Below are positions 1-8,761 of a stretch of 64,000 bases of DNA, piece after piece. Position 1 is the first letter of the stretch, and the number at the start of each line of letters is the position of its first letter. This stretch comes from Clavibacter sp. B3I6 (lineage in GTDB: Bacteria > Actinomycetota > Actinomycetes > Actinomycetales > Microbacteriaceae): NCBI RefSeq assembly GCF_030816895.1, contig NZ_JAUSYL010000001.1:2046001-2110000 (forward strand), written 5' to 3'. A program made the translations under genes and the position numbers. The notes below the pieces were generated by a model that did not search any database, was not told where the DNA came from, and was given only the letters and a program-made list of their open reading frames with translations.

Positions 1-2
1 TG

Positions 3-800
3 CAGGACGTGACCTTCGCGGGATCCGGCGGCACCGACGTGCGCGCCTGGCTCCGCACCCCGGCCGGCGCCACGGGCCCGCTGCCCACCGTGGTCTCGTA
101 CGTCGGCTACGGCGGCGGGCGGGGACGCGCCGAGGAGACGCTGATCTACGCGGCCGCCGGCTTCGCGCACCTCCAGATGGACACGCGCGGCCAGGGCTCC
201 TACTGGAGCGCCGGCGCCACCGCCGACCACGGCGAGGCCGGTCCCGCGATCCCCGGCTTCATGACCCGCGGGATCGCCTCCCGCGAGTCCTACTACTACC
301 GCCGCCTCTTCACGGACGCGGTGCGCGCGGTCGACGTGGCGCGGTCGCTCGACGTCGTGGATCCCGCCCGCATCGCCGTGCAGGGCGGCAGCCAGGGCGG
401 CGGCATGGCGCTCGCGGTCGCCGGGCTGCGCGACGACCTGGCCGCGGTCTCCGCGTACGTGCCGTTCCTCTGCGACATCGAGCGGGCCACCCACATCACC
501 GACGCGTACCCGTACCACGAGGTCGTCGACTACCTGAAGACGCACCGGGGCCGTGGCGAGGACGTGCACGCCGTGCTCCGCTACTTCGACGGCGTCGCGT
601 TCTCGCGCCGCGCGACCGCGCCCGCCCGCTTCTCGGTGGGGCTCATGGACGCGACCTGCCCGCCCTCCACCGTCTACGGCGCGTTCAACGCGTACGCGGG
701 CGAGAAGGAGATCGTCGAGTGGGAGTACAACGGCCACGACGGCGGCGGCATCGACGACGAGCTCGGGACGATCGCGTTCCTCAAGGAGCGGCTGGGCTGA
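3..800 (+). CDS. Acetyl xylan esterase / cephalosporin-C deacetylase-like hydrolase (5' end outside window)
   Basis: Alpha/beta hydrolase of the acetyl-xylan-esterase family, expected to remove acetyl groups from xylo-oligosaccharides or similar esters. The reading frame is open to the left edge, so the N-terminus is missing; about 265 residues are visible against roughly 320 in the family. The nucleophile elbow GGSQGGG is clear near the middle. The acid lies in the MDATCPPST segment and the catalytic histidine in YNGHDGG close to the C-terminus, so the catalytic part is complete. A GTG at position 9 is in frame but is unlikely to be the true start, because family members carry an extra N-terminal cap. 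Family call is firm; the substrate is inferred. Confidence 0.85.
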   Translation, partial: QDVTFAGSGGTDVRAWLRTPAGATGPLPTVVSYVGYGGGRGRAEETLIYAAAGFAHLQMDTRGQGSYWSAGATADHGEAGPAIPGFMTRGIASRESYYYRRLFTDAVRAVDVARSLDVVDPARIAVQGGSQGGGMALAVAGLRDDLAAVSAYVPFLCDIERATHITDAYPYHEVVDYLKTHRGRGEDVHAVLRYFDGVAFSRRATAPARFSVGLMDATCPPSTVYGAFNAYAGEKEIVEWEYNGHDGGGIDDELGTIAFLKERLG

Positions 801-903
801 TCCGGGACCGGGCCGCGTCGGCACCGCGACCCGCCCGGTCGTCGGCCGTTCCGCGTACCCTGGGAGGACCTCGCCGGTGGAGCGGGCGGAGCGGGAGGAC
901 ATC

Positions 904-1581
904 ATGCCCCGGCCCCGCATCCGCCCCGCGAAGCCCTCCAAGCCCGGCGCTCCGCCGCCCTCCGTGGCCGCCCGCGTCGCCGCGGATCCGGCCCAGAAGG
1001 AGGTGCTCATCGAGGAGGCGCTGCTGCTCGTCGGCGTCGCGCTCCGGCTCCAGATGGAGAACCGGATCATCCTCCGCACGCTCCGGGAGCGCCGCCCGTT
1101 CGACGAGGAGTCGCTCATCGAGGCGCTCCGCGGCGAGCTGGCCGAGCTGATCGGCGAGAAGCGCGGCGAGGCCGAGCGGCTGCGCATGGCCCGCGACCGC
1201 GCGGCGCTGCGCGAGGGCAAGGGCAAGCGGCCCGACGACTACCGCGAGGGCGACGTGCCGGGGCTCCGGCTGCGCGCCGAGATCGCGGAGGAGATCGTGG
1301 AGCGGCTCGGCGCCCTCTCGCGCGACCCCAAGGCGCTCCGCGAGGTGCTCCTCATCGCGCGGGACTCGGCGCTCGAGCAGATCGTGCGCGCCCGGCTCGC
1401 GCCGCAGCTGCTGCCCGGCGCGTTCCCGGAGGAGGGGCGCGACGAGCGCGTGGGCGAGCTCCGCGACGAGCTCGCGCGCCTGGCCGCCGACCGCGAGCGG
1501 GTCGCGGAGCGCGCCGAGGCCCGGGGGCCGGGGCGCGTCCGCGTCCGCACGGGCGGGCGGAGCAGCGCGCAGGAGGCGTGA
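904..1581 (+). CDS. Charged helical protein of unknown function
   Basis: 225-residue protein with a proline/lysine-rich N-terminus followed by a long charged, mostly helical body rich in Glu, Arg, Ala and Leu, likely coiled coil over much of residues 40-210. No signal peptide, membrane segment or enzyme motif was seen. ATG at 904 is chosen because a good GGGAGG site lies at 893-898 and the sequence upstream in this frame is of poor quality. It stands alone between the esterase-like gene and a convergent flavoenzyme. I do not recognise the family. Confidence 0.7.
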   Translation: MPRPRIRPAKPSKPGAPPPSVAARVAADPAQKEVLIEEALLLVGVALRLQMENRIILRTLRERRPFDEESLIEALRGELAELIGEKRGEAERLRMARDRAALREGKGKRPDDYREGDVPGLRLRAEIAEEIVERLGALSRDPKALREVLLIARDSALEQIVRARLAPQLLPGAFPEEGRDERVGELRDELARLAADRERVAERAEARGPGRVRVRTGGRSSAQEA

Positions 1582-1593
1582 GCGCTCCGTGGA

Positions 1594-2727
1594 TCAGGGC
1601 GCGAGCGAGAACCGCGGCTCGACCCGCTCGCCGGTCGCCGCGTCCGCCGCGAGGCTGCCGATGAGCGGCGCGAACTTGGCGCCGTGGCCAGAGCACGGCG
1701 AGACGATCGTGATGCCCTCGACCCGGTCGATCACGAAGTCCTCCGTGGGCGTGCTCGTGAACAGGCACGTCGCCTCGGCGTACGGCACGGGCTCGACGCC
1801 CGGCAGGTTGCGGCGCACCCAGTCGACGACGCGCGCGCGGTTGGCGGGATCCACGACGCCGTCCTGGTGCGCGGCCGATGGGATCACCCGCCCGCCGTCG
1901 AACTCGGCGACCTTGTGGCCGCGGCCCTCCACGTCGCGTCCGCCGGGCAGCGCGTAGACGGGCATCCGCTCGTCCATGTGGATGGAGGTCGGCACCGGGC
2001 GCGACGGCGGCCCGTCCATGTAGGCGAAGTGGAACACCTGCTCCTGGCGGACGCGCAGCGGCGGGACCCGGTCGAGCGCGGCGCGCGGCAGCGGCAGGTC
2101 GCCGAGGAGGTCGGGCAGCCAGGCGCCCGCGCCCACGACCAGGCCGTCGCCCTCGACGCGTCGGCCGTCGTCGGCGGTCACGGCGAAGCCCGCACCGACC
2201 CGCTCGACGCCCGTCACCTCGAAGCCCGCGTGCACGACGGCCCCGTGCGCGACGGCCAGGTCGAGCATGGTGGTCACCGCGGCCTCCGCGTCGAGGACGC
2301 CCGCGGCCGGGTGCCACAGCACGTCGGAGTCGAACGCCATCTCGGGCCAGCGCTCGGCGGCCTCGCGCGCCGACATCAGCTCGTGGTCGATGCCGACGCG
2401 CTCGAGCACGCGCGCGAGCTCGGCGGGGCGGCGGACGAGCCCGGAGTCGACGGCTCCGGTGGGCGTGACGAGCCGCACGCCCGTGGTGCGCTCGAGGCGG
2501 TCCCAGAGCACGCGGGCGTCGCGCATGAGGCGCACGTAGAAGGGATCGGGGTAGGCGTAGCGGAGGATGCGGGCGGATCCGTGCGAGCTGCCGAGCATGC
2601 TCGCGGGCCGGTCGCGCTCCAGCACCGTGACCTCGTGGCCGCGGCTCGCGAGCTGCCAGGCGGTCGCCGCGCCGGCGAGCCCGGCCCCGATGACGACGTG
2701 GTGCGCCGTGCGTCCGCGCGCCGTCAC
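1594..2727 (-). CDS. FAD-dependent oxidoreductase, sarcosine oxidase / N-methyltryptophan oxidase type
   Basis: Flavoprotein amine oxidase of the monomeric sarcosine oxidase family, oxidising a secondary amine or N-methyl amino acid with release of peroxide. The N-terminus carries the dinucleotide-binding motif GAGLAGAATA, followed by SSHGSARILRYAY, which matches the conserved HGxxRxxRxxY region. The motif CLFTSTPTEDF near residue 321 contains the cysteine that binds flavin covalently in this family. SGHGAKFAP near the end is also conserved. The chosen GTG start at 2727 has GCGGGG just upstream; a second in-frame GTG at 2766 would add 13 residues but lacks a ribosome site. The exact substrate cannot be read. 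Confidence 0.82.
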   Translation of the reverse strand: MTARGRTAHHVVIGAGLAGAATAWQLASRGHEVTVLERDRPASMLGSSHGSARILRYAYPDPFYVRLMRDARVLWDRLERTTGVRLVTPTGAVDSGLVRRPAELARVLERVGIDHELMSAREAAERWPEMAFDSDVLWHPAAGVLDAEAAVTTMLDLAVAHGAVVHAGFEVTGVERVGAGFAVTADDGRRVEGDGLVVGAGAWLPDLLGDLPLPRAALDRVPPLRVRQEQVFHFAYMDGPPSRPVPTSIHMDERMPVYALPGGRDVEGRGHKVAEFDGGRVIPSAAHQDGVVDPANRARVVDWVRRNLPGVEPVPYAEATCLFTSTPTEDFVIDRVEGITIVSPCSGHGAKFAPLIGSLAADAATGERVEPRFSLAP

Positions 2728-2842
2728 CGTGATCCCCGCATCGCTCCAGGCTACGGGCGCACGCACCGGACGACCGGGCCCGGCGGGAGTCGTAAGCGGT
2801 CCGGCCGGCCTCGGCGGGACCGAGGCGCGGGCACCGTCGCCG

Positions 2843-3037
2843 TCACGTCCAGAGCAGCAGGGACACCGCGGTCACGATCCCGACCACCGCGAACGGCAGG
2901 CCGACCAGGTGCATGGACCGCGGTGCCGGCTCGTTGGTCCGCGACGTGTGGTTCAGCGTCCGGAAGGAGTTCACGCCCATGCCGATCACGCACACGATCA
3001 TGACGATCTGGAGCACCCGCTCGAGCCCGTCACCCAT
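2843..3037 (-). CDS. Small membrane protein, 64 aa
   Basis: Two hydrophobic segments (about residues 8-22 and 43-63) flank a short polar loop, suggesting a two-pass membrane protein. The start at 3037 follows an excellent GGAGG site with 6-nt spacing (GGAGGCGGCATG when read on the minus strand). It is divergent from the HAD phosphatase gene. No family is recognised. Confidence 0.6.
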   Translation of the reverse strand: MGDGLERVLQIVMIVCVIGMGVNSFRTLNHTSRTNEPAPRSMHLVGLPFAVVGIVTAVSLLLWT

Positions 3038-3116
3038 GCCGCCTCCGCTCGTCTCGCGTCGGATCCCCGGCCGCCCCTCCATCGTCGCCGATCCGCCCGC
3101 CCGCCCGCGCCCACCC

Positions 3117-3140
3117 GTCCGTCCGTCCGTCCGTCCGTCC
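3117..3140. repeat. Tetranucleotide repeat (GTCC) x6
   Basis: Six exact GTCC units directly precede the GGGAGG ribosome site (3141-3146) of the HAD gene. The run sits in its leader, outside any gene. Confidence 0.9.
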
Positions 3141-3154
3141 GGGAGGATGGACGC

Positions 3155-3820
3155 ATGTCCGCACCCGTCACGCTCACCGCCCGCGCGCTCCTCCTGGACA
3201 TGGACGGGACGCTGGTGGACTCGACCGCGCTCGTGGAGGAGATCTGGACCATGCTCGCGCGGCGCTTCGGCCACGACCCGGCCGAGCTCATCCGCCGGAT
3301 CCACGGCGTGCGCGCCGCCGACAGCCTCGCCCGCTTCGCCCCCGCCGGCAGCGACGTGCCCGCCCTCCTCGCCGAGCTCGACCGCCTCGAGCTCGACGGC
3401 AGCCCCGCGACCGTCGAGATCCCCGGCGCCCGCGACCTCGTGGCCGCGCTGCCCGCCGGATCCCACGCCCTCGTCACGAGCGCCGGCCGCGCCCTCGCGC
3501 GCGCCCGCCTGGAGGGCGCCGGGGTCCCCGTGCCCGACGTCGCCGTCACCGCCGAGGACGTCACGGCCGGCAAGCCCGACCCGTCCGGCTACCTGCTCGC
3601 GGCCGCGCGCCTGGGCGTGGATCCCGCGGACGCGATCGTCTACGAGGACGCCGAGGCGGGCATCCGGGCTGGCCTCGCCGCGGGCATGCGCGTGGTCGTC
3701 GTCGGCGACCACGCGAGCGACGCGACCGTCGGCCTCCCCCGCGTCCGCGACCATCGCGGCACGACCGTCGAGGTGCGCGACGGGATCCTGACGCTCACCC
3801 TCCCGGGCGTCGCCGGCTGA
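3155..3820 (+). CDS. HAD-superfamily sugar-phosphate phosphatase / phosphatase-like hydrolase
   Basis: 221-residue HAD subfamily IA hydrolase resembling GPP/DOG phosphatases and beta-phosphoglucomutases. Motif I is LLLDMDGTLVDST near residue 14, motif II is LVTSAGR near 110, motif III is the lysine of GKPDPSGY near 142, and motif IV is VYEDAEAGIRAG near 165. All catalytic residues are present. It would dephosphorylate a small sugar phosphate in the cytosol. The start at 3155 is set by GGGAGG at 3141-3146, right after the GTCC repeat. No operon partner is evident. Confidence 0.85.
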   Translation: MSAPVTLTARALLLDMDGTLVDSTALVEEIWTMLARRFGHDPAELIRRIHGVRAADSLARFAPAGSDVPALLAELDRLELDGSPATVEIPGARDLVAALPAGSHALVTSAGRALARARLEGAGVPVPDVAVTAEDVTAGKPDPSGYLLAAARLGVDPADAIVYEDAEAGIRAGLAAGMRVVVVGDHASDATVGLPRVRDHRGTTVEVRDGILTLTLPGVAG

Positions 3821-3833
3821 GCCCGGGCCGTCT

Positions 3834-3853
3834 CGTCAGACGTTCGTCTGACG
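3834..3853. promoter_or_regulatory. 9-bp inverted repeat, operator-like
   Basis: CGTCAGACG and CGTCTGACG face each other with a TT spacer. The arms are perfect and the spacer is too short for a good hairpin loop, which fits a protein-binding operator better than a terminator. It lies between the HAD stop and the secreted-protein start, about 97 bp upstream of the latter. Confidence 0.45.
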
Positions 3854-3949
3854 TTAAGGCCCGCGTCCACGGAGTCCCTCGGGAGGAGGAGCCGGCGGCC
3901 CCTACCGTGCGAGGGCGGCGCCCGCCGCACCCAGAGAGAGGACTCCCGC

Positions 3950-4642
3950 ATGTCCCGCATCCGCCGGACCCGCCCCACCCGCTCCACCCTGACCACCGTC
4001 ACCATCGGCGCCGTGACCGCCCTCGGGTTCGTCATCGCCGCCCCCGGCAGCGGCGCCTTCGCCGTCGTCGACCCGCATTCCCCGGAAGCCCGCGTGGCCC
4101 ACTCCATCGAGAGCGGGCACATCCTCGACGACATGGAGGCGGGGAGGATCACCGAGGCCGACATCGTCCACGCGGCCAGCACCGGCATCGACGTGCACGG
4201 CCAGCACATCGACAACTGGACCGACCTGTCGGCCGAGCAGAGCGCCCAGGCCGCCCCGCAGGTCGCCCAGCTGGAGGCGGCCGCGAAGACTGACCCGAGG
4301 ATGGCCGCCGCACGGGACGGCCTCGCGGGCCCGGGCAGCGGCAACCGGGTGGTCCCCGCGGACACGGGCTCCGAGTACCTGGAGTCCAAGCACTGGTGGA
4401 ACCACCTGACGCACTGGTTCACCATCTACCTGAACAACGCCTGGCTCCGGGGCCTGGTCGCCGGCACCGCGAGCGCTGCCGCCGCCGCCGCGTGCATGTC
4501 CTTCGACCTGTCCCGGGTGAGCTGCGCGATCCTCGGCGCGTTCGTCGCCGGCTCGTTCGAGGCGCTGAAGAGCTCCGATCTCTGCAGCGGCAAGGGCATC
4601 TACATCAAGATCCCCGACACCGTGCACTCGCACTGCGAGTAG
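3950..4642 (+). CDS. Secreted hypothetical protein with cysteine-containing C-terminus
   Basis: 230 residues with an arginine-rich N-terminus, a hydrophobic stretch (about 14-32) and an Ala-x-Ala-type cleavage region near AFAVV, so export by the Sec pathway is likely. The mature part is polar and helical to about residue 140. Then comes a Trp/His-rich segment (HWWNHLTHWF), an alanine/glycine-rich hydrophobic stretch with cysteines, and the ending GKGIYIKIPDTVHSHCE. Four cysteines in the last 55 residues could form disulfides outside the cell. ATG at 3950 follows a GAGAGAGG site. I recognise no family; a small exported toxin or surface peptide is possible but unproven. Confidence 0.7.
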   Translation: MSRIRRTRPTRSTLTTVTIGAVTALGFVIAAPGSGAFAVVDPHSPEARVAHSIESGHILDDMEAGRITEADIVHAASTGIDVHGQHIDNWTDLSAEQSAQAAPQVAQLEAAAKTDPRMAAARDGLAGPGSGNRVVPADTGSEYLESKHWWNHLTHWFTIYLNNAWLRGLVAGTASAAAAAACMSFDLSRVSCAILGAFVAGSFEALKSSDLCSGKGIYIKIPDTVHSHCE

Positions 4643-4662
4643 CGCACCGGCCGTGACATGGC

Positions 4663-4701
4663 AGAGGGCCGGGCGGGAGATCCTCTCCCGCCCGGCCCTC
4701 T
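4663..4701. terminator. Strong bidirectional hairpin terminator
   Basis: An 18-bp perfect stem of A/GAGGGCC-type sequence with a 3-nt TCC loop (4681-4683) sits between the convergent secreted-protein gene and the ABC permease gene. There is no long T tract, as usual in high-GC actinobacteria. Confidence 0.8.
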
Positions 4702-4714
4702 CCGCGACGCGACG

Positions 4715-5623
4715 TCAGCCCTTGACCGCTCCTCCGCCGAGGCCGGCCACGAGGTACTTCCGCGCGAAGACCGCGATGAGGACCACCGGGATCACGAGCG
4801 CGATGCTCGCCGCCGCGAGCGTCTGGTACGTCGAGATGTCGTCGGCGCCCTTCTGCGCGGCGATGAAGACGGGGATCGTCACGGCCTCGTTCTGCGTGAG
4901 CGTCAGCGCCACGAGGTACTCCTGGAACGCGACCAGCAGCGTGAAGACGCCCGCCGTCACGAGGCCGGGGCCCATGAGCGGCACGATCACGCGACGGAAC
5001 GCGCCGAAGCGGCTGCAGCCGTCGATCATCGCCGCCTCGTCGAGCTCCGTCGGGATGTCCCGGAAGAACCCCACGAGCAGCAGCAGCGTGAACGGCATGT
5101 TCACCGCCACGAGCGCGGCGACCAGCGCGATCTTCGTGTCGTAGATCCCGAGCGCCTGGCTCATCTCGTAGAACGGCAGCACGACGGCGAAGCGCGGGAT
5201 GGTGCGCAGCACCACGGCCAGCAGGAGCAGGATCGGCCCGACCACGCCCGCGTAGCGCGCGAACGCGTACGCGGCGGGTGCGCCGACCACCAGCGCGACG
5301 ACCACCGTGAGCCCGGCGACGATGAACGTGTTGACGAGCACCTCGGCGAACAGCGTGCCGCGCCACAGCTCCACGAACGCGTCGAGGCGCGGCTCGAAGA
5401 TCCACGTGGGCGGGTTCGTGAAGGCGTCCTGGAACGGCTTGACCGCGGTGAGGAGCGCCCAGACGAACGGGCTCAGCGAGATCAGCACGACCACGAGGAG
5501 CGCGGCGCCCGCTCCGAGCGAGCCCATCCGCTCGCGGCGGCGGCGCTCCTTCGCGGTCAGGGTGCGGACGTCGTCGGGCAGGCGGGTGCGGCCGGTGGGC
5601 ACGAGCGGGGTGGATGCGGTCAT
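4715..5623 (-). CDS. Sugar ABC transporter permease, MalG type
   Basis: 302-residue inner-membrane permease with six predicted transmembrane helices. The cytoplasmic EAA loop is visible at about residues 195-220 (DEAAMIDGCSRFGAFRRVIVP), the contact point for the ATPase. The C-terminus LVAGLGGGAVKG is typical of MalG-like carbohydrate permeases. ATG at 5623 overlaps the stop of the upstream permease (ATGA), so the two are translationally coupled. No ATPase gene is nearby; these systems normally share a MsiK-type ATPase encoded elsewhere. Confidence 0.88.
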   Translation of the reverse strand: MTASTPLVPTGRTRLPDDVRTLTAKERRRRERMGSLGAGAALLVVVLISLSPFVWALLTAVKPFQDAFTNPPTWIFEPRLDAFVELWRGTLFAEVLVNTFIVAGLTVVVALVVGAPAAYAFARYAGVVGPILLLLAVVLRTIPRFAVVLPFYEMSQALGIYDTKIALVAALVAVNMPFTLLLLVGFFRDIPTELDEAAMIDGCSRFGAFRRVIVPLMGPGLVTAGVFTLLVAFQEYLVALTLTQNEAVTIPVFIAAQKGADDISTYQTLAAASIALVIPVVLIAVFARKYLVAGLGGGAVKG

Positions 5624-6483
5624 GCGGCCCGCGCCCCCTTCCAGGTCTGTCGGAGGAACGGGATCAGCAGCACCAGGGTGATGGCGATGGTGACCACGTT
5701 GACCGCGCTCGCCACCCCCAGCCGGTACGACTCCCCGAGGGCCACCTGGTACACGAACACCATGAGCGACTCGGTGCCGACGCTGCCGGCGGCCGGGGTG
5801 ATGATCCGGATGGAGTCGAACACCTTGAGGCTGTCCATCAGGCTGATGAGGGTCACGAACGAGAACAGCGGCGCGAGCAGCGGGATCACCATGTACCGCT
5901 GGCGCTGCCACCAGCCGGCGCCGTCGAGCTGCGCGGCCTCGAGCGGCTCCTCGGGCAGCGTCTGCAGCCCGGCGAGGAGCACGAGGATCACGAACGGCGT
6001 CTCGTGCCAGAGCGCGTGCAGGCCGATGAGGATGCGGGCGGGTCCCGTCTCCGTCAGCCAGTCCACGTGCACGCCGAAGACGGCGAGGATCTGGTTGACC
6101 ACGCCGCCGAAGATGTCGTTGAACAGCCAAGAGAAGTTGAGCGCGCCGATCACGGTGGGCACCACGTAGCTCGCCATGAGCAGCCCGAGGATCACCATGC
6201 GGCCGCGCTCGATGCGGTTGAGCAGCAGCGCGATGCCGTAGCCGACGATGAGCTTCGCGATCGTCATGATGATCGCGAACGTCACGGTGAAGGCGGCGTC
6301 GCGCCCGAAGCGGCGGTCGGTGAAGATCTCGACGTAGTTCGCGATGCCGTTGAAGACGCCGGGCTGGCCGACGGGCACGTTCTGGAAGCTCCAGACGAGC
6401 GTGGTGATCAGCGGCACGATCAGCAGCCCCGCCATCAGGATGATGGCGGGGGCCGTGAACGCGGCGAAGGTCTTGAGCCTCAT
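5620..6483 (-). CDS. Sugar ABC transporter permease, MalF type
   Basis: 287-residue permease with six membrane helices and the EAA loop LEAAQLDGAGWWQRQRYMVIPLL at about two thirds of its length. The start at 6483 (MRLKTFAAFT) is chosen because longer in-frame extensions are arginine/proline-rich shadow sequence. It follows the binding-protein gene by 55 nt and overlaps the next permease by 4 nt, so the three genes form one importer operon. The transported sugar is not evident. Confidence 0.87.
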   Translation of the reverse strand: MRLKTFAAFTAPAIILMAGLLIVPLITTLVWSFQNVPVGQPGVFNGIANYVEIFTDRRFGRDAAFTVTFAIIMTIAKLIVGYGIALLLNRIERGRMVILGLLMASYVVPTVIGALNFSWLFNDIFGGVVNQILAVFGVHVDWLTETGPARILIGLHALWHETPFVILVLLAGLQTLPEEPLEAAQLDGAGWWQRQRYMVIPLLAPLFSFVTLISLMDSLKVFDSIRIITPAAGSVGTESLMVFVYQVALGESYRLGVASAVNVVTIAITLVLLIPFLRQTWKGARAA

Positions 6484-6538
6484 GCCCGGGGGCCGGGGAC
6501 CGCTCGGCGGGCGACGCCGCGCGTGCCGGGTCCGCGCA

Positions 6539-7891
6539 TCAGGGCGCGAAGCCCGCCGTGGCGATGGCCTGGACGGCCGCCGCCTGCAGCTGCGTCGCAC
6601 CGTCCGCCGAGGAGAGCGTGCCGTCGACGACCTGCGCGAGGATCGGCGCCATCGCGGCGAACACGTCGGACATGTACGGCACGAGCGGCAGGCCGTTCGG
6701 CTTCTCGCTCTCGAGCACGTCGCGCGCGGCCTCCTCGAACGGGAGGTCGGCGGCCTGCGCCTGGGTGGTGCGGGCCGGGATCGTGGCCTTGGCGGCCTCG
6801 GTCGCGGCGTCCGCTCCCGTGGCGACGCCCAGCAGGTCGAAGAGGAGGTCGTGGTCCGTCTTCGCGTTCGCGGCGATGGAGAGGCCGTCGACCGAGAGGC
6901 TGGTGGCGGGGGTGCCGCCCTCCTCGACCGACGGCGGGACGGCGAACGCGAACTCGTCGAAGTTCTCCGTCTGGCCCTCGTCGAGGAGCGCGGAGACGCG
7001 ACCGGCGAACAGCATCGACATCGCGGCCTGGCCGGTCTGGAGCTGGGTGATCACCTCGGGCGAGGACCACGAGGTCGACTGCGTGCTCATCTGCTGGTAG
7101 GTGGCGCGCAGGGTGTCGAGCGCCTGCACCGACTCGGGGCTGTCGAGGGTCGGGGTGGCGGAACCGTCCTCGAACCAGGTGCCGCCGAGCGAGCCGAGGT
7201 ACTGGTTGTAGGCGCTCGAGTTGTCGCCCGCGGAGTTGAAGGGGAGGGCCAGCGGGTTCTCCATGCCGGTCTCCGTGCGGATCCGCTCCGAGGCCGCGTA
7301 CATCTCCTCGAACGTGGTCGGCACCTCGATGCCGAGGTCGGAGAGGATGTCCTCGCGGTAGATGAAGATGATGGTGCCCCAGAAGGTGGGGATCCCGACC
7401 TGCTTCCCGTCGTACTGCAGCGACTCCATGAGCGTGGGGTCGATGTCGTCGAGGCCGAGCTCGTCGCCCTTGTCGGCGATGCGGTCGTCGAGGGGCTCGA
7501 TCCAGCCGCGCTCCGCGTAGAGCGGGTAGACGGTGCCGTAGACCTCGACGAGGTCGTAGCTCGGGTTCGTCCCCGACATCGACTGCACGGCGCGCTGGTT
7601 CTGCCCGGAGAAGTCGGTGGTGGGCGCGTTGACCGTGAGGTTCCCGCCGGTGCAGCCGGTCGCGATCGCGTCGGTGAACGGGTTCGTCGACGGGCTGTTG
7701 TAGGAGAGGACGTTGACGGTCGTCTTCGCGTCGGGCTGCGGGATGTCGCAGGCGACGCCCGCGCCTCCCACGTCGGCGCCGGCGCCGCAGCCGGTGAGGG
7801 CGACGGTCGCGGCGGCCACCGCGGCGCCGATCGCCAGGCGGATCGGCCGGCGTCGCCGGCGGGTGGTGGTCGGGGAGGAGGTGTCGCGCAT
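6539..7891 (-). CDS. Extracellular sugar-binding lipoprotein of ABC importer
   Basis: 450-residue family 1 solute-binding protein. The N-terminus has an arginine cluster, a hydrophobic stretch and the lipobox LTGC with Cys35 as the lipid-modified residue, so the protein is anchored on the outer face of the membrane. The body has the usual two-lobe pattern, including YDLVEVYGTVYPLYAERGWIEPL and IPTFWGTIIFIYRED. ATG at 7891 follows GAAGGA. It is the first gene of the binding protein-permease-permease operon. Confidence 0.88.
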   Translation of the reverse strand: MRDTSSPTTTRRRRRPIRLAIGAAVAAATVALTGCGAGADVGGAGVACDIPQPDAKTTVNVLSYNSPSTNPFTDAIATGCTGGNLTVNAPTTDFSGQNQRAVQSMSGTNPSYDLVEVYGTVYPLYAERGWIEPLDDRIADKGDELGLDDIDPTLMESLQYDGKQVGIPTFWGTIIFIYREDILSDLGIEVPTTFEEMYAASERIRTETGMENPLALPFNSAGDNSSAYNQYLGSLGGTWFEDGSATPTLDSPESVQALDTLRATYQQMSTQSTSWSSPEVITQLQTGQAAMSMLFAGRVSALLDEGQTENFDEFAFAVPPSVEEGGTPATSLSVDGLSIAANAKTDHDLLFDLLGVATGADAATEAAKATIPARTTQAQAADLPFEEAARDVLESEKPNGLPLVPYMSDVFAAMAPILAQVVDGTLSSADGATQLQAAAVQAIATAGFAP

Positions 7892-8032
7892 CGCGGGTCC
7901 TTCGGGGGTCGGGTCGCGGGAGGCGACGGATCGAGGAGGGTGCACGCGAGCGTGCGGTCGGGGTGGTGCCCGGCCCCGGCGGGCTCGTGCCGGAGGACGC
8001 CGGCCGCGTCCGCCGACCCGCGAACAGGGGCC

Positions 8033-8046
8033 GTTTGTCCACAAAC
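8033..8046. promoter_or_regulatory. Small palindrome upstream of the first ABC operon
   Basis: GTTTGT and ACAAAC are separated by CC, about 140 bp upstream of the binding-protein start. It is the only A/T-rich spot in this leader and could be a repressor site for the importer operon. No regulator gene is adjacent, so this is a guess. Confidence 0.3.
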
Positions 8047-8141
8047 TACGGGCGTGCTCACGGTACCGGTCGGGATCCCGTCGGGACGGTCAGCAAGACG
8101 AAAGAGAAGCGGGGCGGAGCGGATGTCCGGCGCCCGACGCC

Positions 8142-8726
8142 CTACTGGGGGTGCGGCGTCTCCCCCCGCTCGAGCATCGCGACGAGCTTCGCCAGCCGGT
8201 TCGCGCGCACGGTCGCGTTGGGCGCGGTCGCGACCCGGTGGATCACGGCGTAGCGGTTGACCTTCGACAGGGCCGCGAAGGCGTCGGCGGCCGTGGGCGA
8301 CACGGCGAGCGCCGCGAGCAGGTCCTCGGGCTCGGCCGCCGACGCCTGGCCCGCGTAGGCGCGCTCCCAACGGCCGTCGCCCTGCGCGCGCTCGATCTCC
8401 ATGACGCCGCGCGGGCGCATCCGCCCCTCGGCGGTGAGGGTCGCGACCAGGCCGATGTTGCGCTCCGACCACAGCGACGCCTTCCGCCTCGGGGTGAAGC
8501 GGCGGCGGAAGATCCGCTCGTCGATGCTCGCAGTCTGGCCGTCGATCCACCCGCTGCACAGCGCCTCGTCGAGGGCCTGCGCGTAGGTGAGCGAGGTCGG
8601 ATCCGTCGTGCCCTTCTTCGCGAGCACGAGCCAGACGCCGTCGGACGCCTCCTCGTGCGCGTCGAGCCAGGCGCGCCAGGCGGCCTGATCGGGGACGGTG
8701 AGGAGCTCGTGCGCGGGGGCGGCCAT
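8142..8726 (-). CDS. YdeI/OmpD-associated family protein
   Basis: 194-residue cytosolic protein of the YdeI family. Characteristic segments are LAKKGTTDPTSLTYAQALDEALCSGWIDGQ near residues 35-65 and RRRFTPRRKASLWSERN near 72-88. The biochemical role of the family is not settled; some members are linked to resistance to cationic peptides. ATG at 8726 is the first in-frame start that gives the family N-terminus. It is the last gene of a minus-strand pair after the broken MDR gene. Confidence 0.8.
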   Translation of the reverse strand: MAAPAHELLTVPDQAAWRAWLDAHEEASDGVWLVLAKKGTTDPTSLTYAQALDEALCSGWIDGQTASIDERIFRRRFTPRRKASLWSERNIGLVATLTAEGRMRPRGVMEIERAQGDGRWERAYAGQASAAEPEDLLAALAVSPTAADAFAALSKVNRYAVIHRVATAPNATVRANRLAKLVAMLERGETPHPQ

Positions 8727-8761
8727 GCGTCCGATCGTAGGGACCGCCCCCGGCGTCGCCG

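Noticed and set aside
4658..6169. Long plus-strand frame opposite the two permeases
   Set aside because: Charged, repetitive shadow sequence; the opposite strand has clear membrane helices and EAA loops.
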